Assembly: GCA_900549915.1 (NCBI GenBank)
Contig: URQF01000014.1
Location: 1 to 20,771, forward strand
Length of the DNA stretch: 20,771 nucleotides
Reading direction: 5' to 3'
DNA from: an uncultured Mollicutes bacterium
GTDB lineage: Bacteria > Bacillota_I > Bacilli_A > RFN20 > CAG-288
In this document: positions 7,002-13,125 of the stretch, piece after piece
Layout: every line of letters begins with the position of its first letter
Position numbering within the stretch: position 1 is the first letter of the stretch
The notes under the pieces: model-generated
The model's database searches: none
The model's input: the letters and a program-made list of their open reading frames with translations, nothing else
Told to the model about the DNA's origin: nothing
Program-made: the position numbers and the translations under genes

Positions 7002-7020
7002 GGGAGGAAATTACGCTCTC
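7002..7020 (-). repeat. IS66 right inverted repeat
   Basis: Its reverse complement, GAGAGCGTAATTTCCTCCC, matches the left end at 17 of 19 positions. It lies 38 bases before the -10 box of pepO. Confidence 0.85.
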
Positions 7021-7037
7021 AAATCAAAAGTGTATTC

Positions 7038-7066
7038 TGTCTCTTCTTTGCAGATTATGCTATACT
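7038..7066 (+). promoter_or_regulatory. Extended -10 promoter of pepO
   Basis: TGCTATACT (7058-7066) is an extended -10 box (TG-n-TATAAT type), and the -35 region is weak. The predicted start gives a leader of roughly 65 bases before the pepO ATG. Confidence 0.55.
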
Positions 7067-7139
7067 TTCAACAATAAGTCATGATATGGCTTTTTCGTTA
7101 TAAACGCTTTTTCAATCATCGAAAGGAGATACTTAGAAT

Positions 7140-9047
7140 ATGGCAGCAAAGAAAATCCGTGTTCAAGATGATCTGTATCAGTTTGTAAATGGAGCTTGGC
7201 TTAAGAAGGCAAAGATTCCTTCGGATCGTCCATCTACTGGTGGTTTTGCAAGGCTGGATGAGAATGTACAGAAGAAATTAAGGAAGGACTTTGATCTATT
7301 TGCTTCTGGCGAAAAGAAAACAAATATCAAAGAGAGGAAATACTCGATTGCTTTATACCAGAAGGTTCTGGATAAGAAACGCCGGAACAAAGATGGCATA
7401 ACACCCGTTCTTCCTCTTCTTAAGAAGATTGCTTCTATCCAGAACATTGATGACCTGAATAAGAACGGAAAAGAATTGACTCTCCTTGGTGTTGATCTTC
7501 CACTCGACTTTGGTGTGGATACCGATAGGAAGAACACACAGAAGCATTCTTTTGTTCTGACAGGCCCAAGCATTATTCTTCCGGATACTACTTACTATGG
7601 AGAGGACAATAAAGCCGGGCAGAAGCTTCTCTCTGTTTATCAGAACAGGGCAAGTAAGATTCTAGCCAAGACAGAATTATCCAAAGCGGATCAGAAAGCT
7701 TATCTCCAGGATACTATCAGCTATGATGCCTTAATTGCTCAGAATGTGAAATCACAGCTTGAATGGGCAGACTATGTTGATAATTATCATCCAAGGAAGC
7801 TTTCTGTTGTTGCTAAGAAACTTCTTCCTTTTGATTTGATTTCATTAAGGAAGTCGTTCTATGGCGAGAATCTTCCAGAAGATGTTATTGTCTATGATCC
7901 AAAGGCTATCGAAGGCTTTAAGAATTTCTTTAAGGAAGAGAACTTCTCTAAGTATATCCACTGGGCATATGTCCGTGCTTTAAGGCGAGCTACTGCTTAT
8001 CTATCCGAAGAGCTTTATACACTCGGCAATTCTTATCATCGTGCTCTTGTCGGAACAACCCATGATTCTCCATTGAAGAAACGTGCTTTCCGTCTTGCTT
8101 CTGGTACTTTTTCCGAGCCGGTCGGTGTTTATTATGGAAGAACCTACTTTGGCGAGGAAGCAAAGAAAGATGTTGTCAATCTTGTAAAAGAGATTATTCA
8201 GGCATACAAAGGACGCAGGGAAAAGAACACTTTCCTTGCACCTTCTACAAAGAAGAAAGCTATCCTGAAATTGGATACCATCGAAATCAAGATGGGATAT
8301 CCGGATAAGATTGATGAATTCTACAAGAAACTGAAATTCACGGATAAAGACAGTCTCTTTATTGCTAGGCAGAAAATAAACCGTGAAAAGATCCAGCATG
8401 GCTTAGAAAAACTGAATCAACCGGTTGACCGCAGCGAGTGGGGAAGGCCTGGCTACAGGGTCAATGCCTGCTACAATCCTTTCTCCAATGATATCACCTT
8501 CCCAGCTGCTATCCTTCAGAAGCCTTTCTACTCTATCAAGCAGAGCAAGAGCAAGAACTTAGGTGGTATTGGTGCTGTTATCGGACACGAGATTTCCCAT
8601 GCTTTTGATAATAACGGTGCTCATTTTGACGAAAAGGGAAATCTTAAGAACTGGTGGACAGACAAAGACTTCGCTGCCTTTAAGAATCTTACCAAGCAAA
8701 GGATTGATGAATTTGACAAGATCAAGTTCCATGGCGGAGTCGTCAACGGAGAACTCATTGTTTCTGAGAATATTGCTGATAATGGTGGCATGGGTGTTAC
8801 CTTGGAATTAAGGAAACAACTGAAAAAGCCAGATTATCAAGCCTACTTCCTCAATTGGGGTAAGGTCTGGTGCAGGAAGGCAAAAGACGAATACATCAAG
8901 CTTCTTCTTGTCACGGATGTTCATGCCCCCTGTGAATTACGTGCCAACAGGCAGCCGCGAAACTTCTCAGAGTGGTATGAGGCTTTTCATGTCACTTCCA
9001 AGGACAAGAGGTATCTGCCCGTCAAGAAGCGTGTCAGTATCTGGTAA
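7140..9047 (+). CDS. pepO: M13-family zinc endopeptidase (PepO-like)
   Basis: A 635-residue neprilysin-type metallopeptidase, close to the full length of bacterial PepO. The N-terminus D-D-L-Y-Q-F-V-N-G-A-W begins directly, with no signal peptide or membrane anchor, so it is probably cytosolic and cuts oligopeptides. Zinc site: H483-E-I-S-H487 with E543 in E-N-I-A-D547. The C-terminal R-V-S-I-W closes the S1' subsite region as in the family. Substrate-contact V-N-A-C-Y-N-P is at 441-447. AGG codons at 8445-8447 (E-W-G-M before V-N-A) and 9009-9011 (K-D-K-M-Y-L-P) sit exactly where the family has Met. AAAGGAG is 11 bases before the ATG. It is a single-gene unit between the IS66 right end and a bidirectional terminator. 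Confidence 0.95.
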   Translation: MAAKKIRVQDDLYQFVNGAWLKKAKIPSDRPSTGGFARLDENVQKKLRKDFDLFASGEKKTNIKERKYSIALYQKVLDKKRRNKDGITPVLPLLKKIASIQNIDDLNKNGKELTLLGVDLPLDFGVDTDRKNTQKHSFVLTGPSIILPDTTYYGEDNKAGQKLLSVYQNRASKILAKTELSKADQKAYLQDTISYDALIAQNVKSQLEWADYVDNYHPRKLSVVAKKLLPFDLISLRKSFYGENLPEDVIVYDPKAIEGFKNFFKEENFSKYIHWAYVRALRRATAYLSEELYTLGNSYHRALVGTTHDSPLKKRAFRLASGTFSEPVGVYYGRTYFGEEAKKDVVNLVKEIIQAYKGRREKNTFLAPSTKKKAILKLDTIEIKMGYPDKIDEFYKKLKFTDKDSLFIARQKINREKIQHGLEKLNQPVDRSEWGRPGYRVNACYNPFSNDITFPAAILQKPFYSIKQSKSKNLGGIGAVIGHEISHAFDNNGAHFDEKGNLKNWWTDKDFAAFKNLTKQRIDEFDKIKFHGGVVNGELIVSENIADNGGMGVTLELRKQLKKPDYQAYFLNWGKVWCRKAKDEYIKLLLVTDVHAPCELRANRQPRNFSEWYEAFHVTSKDKRYLPVKKRVSIW

Positions 9048-9059
9048 AGTTATAACGCA

Positions 9060-9100
9060 AAATAAAATCACATCTTCTCGGAGGTGTGATTTTATTTTAT
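9060..9100. terminator. Bidirectional terminator between convergent pepO and vsr
   Basis: AAATAAAATCACATC (9060-9074) pairs with GGTGTGATTTTATTT (9083-9097), 15 pairs with one G-U, with T-rich tails in both directions. It overlaps the vsr stop codon. Confidence 0.9.
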
Positions 9101-9519
9101 AGAGATTCGCTTTGTTTTAAAACGGCTAGTCCGATTTCATCTAATACAGAAGGAAGATTCCGGATGATTTCGTGTTCCCAGAAACGGAGCACGACATATC
9201 CCAAAGAGACGAGCTCTTCGTTCTGTTTCTCATCCCGTTCCCGGTTCTTGAGAATCTTATTTTCCCAGTACCCAGGGTTTGTCTTCAGACTATGCAGAGT
9301 CTTAGAGACATCGTATCCGTGAAAGAAGTCTCCATCGCAGAAAATTGCAATTTTATATTTGCAAAGGACAATATCGGGATGGCCAGGGAGACCAGGCCTG
9401 TTTTTCCGATAACGATATCCTTCTTTATAAAGCGCCTTTCGAAGGATTAATTCAATCTTGGTGTCTTTTCCTTTGATCCGTGACCTATTGTAATGGACTT
9501 CTTCTTTTGTCTTCTTCAT
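9097..9519 (-). CDS. vsr: Vsr-like very-short-patch repair endonuclease
   Basis: A 140-residue Vsr-type nuclease. Vsr nicks DNA at T:G mismatches left by deamination of 5-methylcytosine. Seen: N-x-S-R-I-K-G-K-D-T-K-I-E at the N-terminus (family N-M-S-x-I; the x is an AGG codon, 9484-9486), then Y-R-Y-R-K-N, L-P-G-H-P-D-I-V with the catalytic Asp, then I-F-C-D-G-D-F-F-H-G where most Vsr have F-x-x-G-C-F-W-H, and R-F-W-E-H-E near the end. The structural Cys of G-C-F-W-H is Asp, so the zinc site may be altered. The start at 9519 has AGGA upstream and overlaps the Nudix gene by 35 bases; a longer ATG at 9543 exists. No cytosine methyltransferase is in the window. Confidence 0.85.
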   Translation of the reverse strand: MKKTKEEVHYNRSRIKGKDTKIELILRKALYKEGYRYRKNRPGLPGHPDIVLCKYKIAIFCDGDFFHGYDVSKTLHSLKTNPGYWENKILKNRERDEKQNEELVSLGYVVLRFWEHEIIRNLPSVLDEIGLAVLKQSESL

Positions 9520-9922
9520 GCTTCTTCCTGTAATTGTCTGCATCGGTAAGGGTGTCTTTATCGCTTTGGAAGGTTAAGGCTTCCCTAGCTTCTTTAAAGG
9601 ACATCCATTTTGCTTCTTTTACTTCCTCTGGCTGAGATATGACGTCGAATGTTTTTGCTTTTGCAAGATAGAAGGTGACCTCTTTCCAGACATGCGGAAA
9701 AGGAGAATAAGAAATGGTATGATGGAAAGAAGTCTCTAAATCAACTTCAAGATTGGTTTCTTCTTTAATTTCTCTTAATGCGCACTGAAAAGGAGTCTCT
9801 CCTTTTTCAATGTGTCCTTTTGGCAAGGACACATGGCCAAGCTTCCTGAACTCAATCAGATAAAGAATCTGACCATCTTTAATTTGATAGACAACTGCTC
9901 CGTAACTATATTCTTGTTTCAT
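9485..9922 (-). CDS. Nudix hydrolase, Ap4A-hydrolase-like
   Basis: A 145-residue Nudix protein. The Nudix box runs from G36: G-x5-E42-x7-R50-E51-I-K-E54-E55-T-N-L, matching G-x5-E-x7-R-E-U-x-E-E-x-G-U except that the last Gly is Asn57. The preceding L-P-K-G-H-I-E-K-G-E-T is typical of enzymes that cleave diadenosine tetraphosphate or related nucleotides; the substrate cannot be fixed from sequence. The ATG has GAGG five bases upstream. Its 3' end overlaps the start of vsr, so both are likely one transcript, pairing nucleotide-pool cleaning with mismatch repair. An AGG codon before K-L-G-H reads better as Met. Confidence 0.87.
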   Translation of the reverse strand: MKQEYSYGAVVYQIKDGQILYLIEFRKLGHVSLPKGHIEKGETPFQCALREIKEETNLEVDLETSFHHTISYSPFPHVWKEVTFYLAKAKTFDVISQPEEVKEAKWMSFKEAREALTFQSDKDTLTDADNYRKKHEEDKRRSPLQ

Positions 9923-9932
9923 ATTTACCTCG

Positions 9933-9960
9933 AAAAAAGGCAGTCTAAGAAAGACTGCCT
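9933..9960 (-). terminator. Intrinsic terminator of the hydrogenase gene
   Basis: AGGCAGTCT (9938-9946) and AGACTGCCT (9952-9960) pair perfectly around a 5-base loop. On the minus strand the hairpin is followed by six T. Confidence 0.9.
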
Positions 9961-9965
9961 CTTAT

Positions 9966-11408
9966 TTATTTTTTGATGGAAGAGATATCCGATGCAATAC
10001 CGGACTTTTCAATGGCTGATGTGATGGTAGGAATCGTAGAAGTTTTACTGAACCGGTCGACTTTTGCCTGATCGGATAACTGGTGAGTCAGACAACCAGG
10101 TCCGCCGATACATCCGTTACAGCAGGCCATACCTTCTAAGAAGTTACCTTGGAAGGTGTTCTTCTTAATCCTGTTCAGGTTCAGCTTGCACTGGTCAAGA
10201 CCAGATGCTTTCACTGGTTTGACAACAAAGTCGGAGTTCTGCTCTTTCAATGCTTCATTGACAGCATCACTAAGTCCACCGGAGTGAGCAAAGATACGTC
10301 CGAAGTAAGAAGCATCATCAATCGGAGATTCTTCTAACTTTTCAACTTCAATCTGCCGTGCTCCGAACAAAGCCTCGAGCTCTTCAAAGGTAATGACATT
10401 GTCGACATAAGGAGCAGATTCTTCCTTGAACCTTTCCTTTTTCTTTGCGATGCAGGGACCGATAAAGACAGTCTTGGCAAGCGGATCTTTCTCCTTGATA
10501 GCTTTGCACCTAGCAGCCATCGGAGAGAGATTCTTCGAAATCTTTTCGACTAATTCCGGGAAAGCCTTGTGAATGTAATTGACGAAGGCAGTGCAGCAGG
10601 AAGAAATGGCAAATCCTTCTTCGCTTAATTCTTTCGATTCGTTATAGGCGACAAGGTCAGCACCAAGAGCAGCTTCATAGATTCTAGAGAAACCAAGTTT
10701 CTTGATTCCAGTTAAAACCTGGCCGGGTTTTGCAGGAGCATATTGTGCCGCAATCGAAGGAGCGATAATCGCATAGATGTGACCATCGTTATCCGGATTC
10801 TTAAGAATATCAATGCACTTGGTGATGTAGGATTTATCCCTAATAGCACCAAACGGGCAAGCAGAATAGCAAGCACCGCAATCTGTGCAGGCATCATAAT
10901 TGATTTCCGAAATGCCGTCTTCACGGGCATGAATCGCATTGATCTTGCAGGCTGCTTCACAAGGACGGCGACGATTGGCGATTGCACCGAACTGGCAGGC
11001 CTTTGCACAGAGTCCGCAGTTTACACAGACATCCTTATTAATATGGGCGTGATAGCTGTCATCGAAAGAAATAGCATTCTTCGGGCAGGCTTCCGCACAG
11101 CGATGGGCTAAGCAGCCACGGCAGAGATCCGTGACTTGCCTTCCACCGAAAGGACACTGGTCGCAGGCGGATTCGATGACTTCGAGAAGACTCGGATTGT
11201 TCTTATCACCGCCGAGAGCTAATTTGATACGTTCGGCGACAATAGCGCGCTCTTTATAGATACAGCAACGCCTGGTTGCTTTCGGGCCTGGAGAAATCCT
11301 TTTCGGAATATCGACCCTTTTATCCCAGAGGTCTCCTTCCCAGTAGTCTTTTGCGACTTCCCTGAGGACTCTGTATTTCAACTGTTTGACTAAGGTTTCA
11401 AATTTCAT
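9966..11408 (-). CDS. [FeFe] hydrogenase, group B (monomeric)
   Basis: A 480-residue iron-sulfur enzyme that interconverts protons and H2, probably disposing of fermentation electrons from ferredoxin. A Cys-rich N-terminal part (C82, C85, C96, C99, C104, C108) precedes two ferredoxin motifs: C128-x2-C-x2-C-x3-C138 and C174-x2-C-x2-C-x3-C184. The H-cluster domain has L1 I-S-S-C271-C272-T (usual T-S-C-C-P), L2 G-P-C319-I-A-K-K, and L3 E-G-M-A-C429-C-N-G-C433-I-G-G. This pattern fits the group B enzymes (TIGR04105-like), not the classic clostridial HydA. No maturases (HydE, HydF, HydG) are present here. The start at 11408 has an AGAAGG site; a longer open frame to 11531 would run through the leader hairpin. 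AGG at the N-terminal V-L-x-E-V and P-K-x-I sites is read as Met. Confidence 0.92.
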   Translation of the reverse strand: MKFETLVKQLKYRVLREVAKDYWEGDLWDKRVDIPKRISPGPKATRRCCIYKERAIVAERIKLALGGDKNNPSLLEVIESACDQCPFGGRQVTDLCRGCLAHRCAEACPKNAISFDDSYHAHINKDVCVNCGLCAKACQFGAIANRRRPCEAACKINAIHAREDGISEINYDACTDCGACYSACPFGAIRDKSYITKCIDILKNPDNDGHIYAIIAPSIAAQYAPAKPGQVLTGIKKLGFSRIYEAALGADLVAYNESKELSEEGFAISSCCTAFVNYIHKAFPELVEKISKNLSPMAARCKAIKEKDPLAKTVFIGPCIAKKKERFKEESAPYVDNVITFEELEALFGARQIEVEKLEESPIDDASYFGRIFAHSGGLSDAVNEALKEQNSDFVVKPVKASGLDQCKLNLNRIKKNTFQGNFLEGMACCNGCIGGPGCLTHQLSDQAKVDRFSKTSTIPTITSAIEKSGIASDISSIKK

Positions 11409-11489
11409 GGTTGACCTTCTTTTATTAGCAGTATATTCTACCTTTTTTTCTATAATTTTGGCAAATTCCAATAAGAGATAAATGTAGTA

Positions 11490-11631
11490 AAGAAAACTCC
11501 TCTGACACCGAAGTGCCAGAGGAGAGAGCAAAAGGAATTTTTATGTTGGAATTTATTATCTATTTCATGTGCCTCTAAGGTGTTCCTTAGAAGAGCGTAA
11601 TTAATATACTCAATCTGCAAAATATTGTCAA
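11490..11631 (-). promoter_or_regulatory. Hydrogenase promoter with structured leader and possible attenuator
   Basis: On the minus strand, -35 TTGACA (11626-11631) and -10 TATATT (11603-11608) are exactly 17 bases apart. The transcript would begin near 11596. It forms a first hairpin (TCTAAGG / CCTTAGA, 11575-11592), then a second one (CTCCTCTG / CAGAGGAG, 11497-11524) with a C-UUCG-G loop followed by TTTTCTTT, a clear intrinsic terminator about 90 bases before the hydrogenase ATG. The 3' arm of hairpin one (TTAGAGG) could instead pair with the 5' arm of the terminator (CCTCTGG). This could be an attenuator, a roughly 105-base small RNA, or simply the terminator of the upstream membrane-protein gene. 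Confidence 0.55.
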
Positions 11632-11638
11632 GAAAAAT

Positions 11639-13039
11639 TTAAAATATTTTTCGTGATTCATCGTAAACGTCTGGATTGATAGGATTATCTAAACTAGGAA
11701 TCTTGAGGAAACTATCATGGATAATCCTTTTATCTTGGTAGATTGAGCCTTGATAAACGCTGACAGCGGTTAATAACCTTAATAGAATCCTCCAATCGGT
11801 TGTGGCATCCCTAAGCCAGTTCCTGATTTCGTGTAGGATAAGAAAATAGAAGAAGAATACTCTTTCGGATTTTGTCTTGCCTTTTAAACAGAGGACGTAG
11901 AGGGATATATCGGATAAAAGATAAAAGAAGATACCGATGATTCCGGATAGGACGCCGATTTGAAGGTAGGCATTTGGGAAGTAATCGATTGCTTCCCTTG
12001 TTGTAATGCTTAGCACCGAGGATCCTATGATGTAGTCTTGCTTGAACCTATCCCATCCTCTCTTGAGAAGAGGATAGTTTGGATTTGAACTACTTAGAAC
12101 ATGGAAGTGTTTCCTGGAGTCGATGACGCCAGTTGAAAAAGGACGATGGAGGAATAAAAGAACACAGAAAGGTGCGAGGATAGCTACTAGACCGACTAAT
12201 ATTAAATAAGGATAGAGTTTCTCGTAGGAATGAAAAGCAAGGAAGACAAAAGGAACGAAGGAAATAAGAAGGAAAATAAAGCTGATATAGTTTCCTAAGA
12301 GAATGAGCGAAATATAGTCAACTAATACGAAAAATACCAGATACCATTTTTTCTTATATACTCCAAATGCCAAAAATGGTATCTGGAATACGATGAGACA
12401 TGACCTGACTTCGCTGGAAGCAAAGGAAAGGTTCCTGGAAGAAAAGAACGCATAGTGATTCTTGGAAAAAAGTGTGAACAAGATTTCGAAGAAGAATACT
12501 GTGGAGATAGCGGCGGATACTTGGGAGAGGTACCTTAATCCGAATTTTCCGTTGGAAGTGGAACATAGCCTTATATAGATGACTATTTCTACAAAGAAAA
12601 AGATGATAAAGAACCAGCATTGGCGGAAGTTTTCGTTTGTCTGTATGGACTTGATGCAGTAGGAAGTAAGGATCAACAAGAATAGGATTAGAAGGAAATA
12701 GAAGAGGGCATTAACGTGCCTTTTGGGCTTGTGGATGAAAAGGAATAAGATCCTAGATAAGAAAACAGCACAGGTAGAGATAACAAGCGGAGCGGGAAGA
12801 TTTCGGTTCCTTAATGGCCTGCTTGATGAGGTCAAAAGGGAAAGGACTAATCCGGAATAATAGATTCCGTTGTCTTGGAACAAAGGAAGAAAAGACAACA
12901 AGGAAAGAAGGGAGATTGGAAGATAGATAAATGGAGGCGGGACAAGAAAACAAAGGAAAGAAAGAAGAAAGACGGAGACAAGATAAAAGGGGGAGTGAAG
13001 ATAAGCAACGACTTTTTTCTTAAAGCTTTGTCGATTCAT
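11639..13039 (-). CDS. Polytopic membrane protein, Wzy/O-antigen ligase-like
   Basis: A 466-residue protein with about ten to twelve hydrophobic helices. A larger polar loop after the middle (about residues 310-360, with S-S-N-P-N-Y-P, R-G-W-D-R-F and T-R-E-A-I-D-Y-F-P-N-A-Y-L-Q-I-G) matches the layout of Wzy polymerases and O-antigen ligase-type enzymes, in which this loop carries the P-H-N-x2-L-x2-L-like segment. It would join or transfer lipid-linked glycans at the outer face of the membrane. Assignment is by topology, so it is tentative. The start at 13039 is chosen because a TATACT box lies six bases upstream; the longer frame to 13099 has no spaced ribosome site. It is divergent from yfhO, another envelope-glycan gene. 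Confidence 0.65.
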   Translation of the reverse strand: MNRQSFKKKVVAYLHSPFYLVSVFLLSFLCFLVPPPFIYLPISLLSLLSFLPLFQDNGIYYSGLVLSLLTSSSRPLRNRNLPAPLVISTCAVFLSRILFLFIHKPKRHVNALFYFLLILFLLILTSYCIKSIQTNENFRQCWFFIIFFFVEIVIYIRLCSTSNGKFGLRYLSQVSAAISTVFFFEILFTLFSKNHYAFFSSRNLSFASSEVRSCLIVFQIPFLAFGVYKKKWYLVFFVLVDYISLILLGNYISFIFLLISFVPFVFLAFHSYEKLYPYLILVGLVAILAPFCVLLFLHRPFSTGVIDSRKHFHVLSSSNPNYPLLKRGWDRFKQDYIIGSSVLSITTREAIDYFPNAYLQIGVLSGIIGIFFYLLSDISLYVLCLKGKTKSERVFFFYFLILHEIRNWLRDATTDWRILLRLLTAVSVYQGSIYQDKRIIHDSFLKIPSLDNPINPDVYDESRKIF

Positions 13040-13075
13040 GGCTCTAGTATAAACTATTCCCATGCTTTTGCTCAA
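13040..13075 (-). promoter_or_regulatory. Promoter of the Wzy-like gene (leaderless)
   Basis: On the minus strand TATACT (13046-13051) precedes the ATG at 13039 by six bases. A TTGAGC -35 lies 18 bases upstream (13070-13075). No Shine-Dalgarno sequence fits between. Confidence 0.5.
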
Positions 13076-13105
13076 AAGAATATGGTGGAAAGAGTCCATC
13101 CTTGT

Positions 13106-13125
13106 TATAAAATAGAGGCAGTCTT
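13106..13125 (+). promoter_or_regulatory. -10 box and short leader of yfhO
   Basis: TATAAA (13106-13111, in TATAAAAT) lies 14 bases before the ATG, leaving a leader of only about eight bases. AGAGG seven bases before the ATG could be a weak ribosome site. No convincing -35 is seen. Confidence 0.4.

Larger units (their letters stand above)
4266..7020 (+). mobile_element. IS66-family insertion sequence with tnpA, tnpB and tnpC
   Basis: A complete 2.75-kb element. The ends are inverted repeats (4266-4284 and 7002-7020), GAGAGCGTAATTTC at both ends, with 17 of 19 bases matching. They contain the GTAA terminus usual for IS66. Three genes in the usual order encode TnpA, TnpB and the DDE transposase TnpC, all apparently intact. 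The usual 8-bp target duplication is not seen on either definition of the ends. The three genes use AGG at Met positions, so the element follows the recoded host. Confidence 0.9.

Noticed and set aside
7099..7112. A second cre-like box in the pepO leader
   Set aside because: It misses the key G and the last two positions of the consensus, so it is too weak to call.
11409..11531. Longer N-terminus for the hydrogenase (start at 11531)
   Set aside because: It would translate the terminator hairpin and leader. The ATG at 11408 has a good ribosome site and matches the family's N-terminus.
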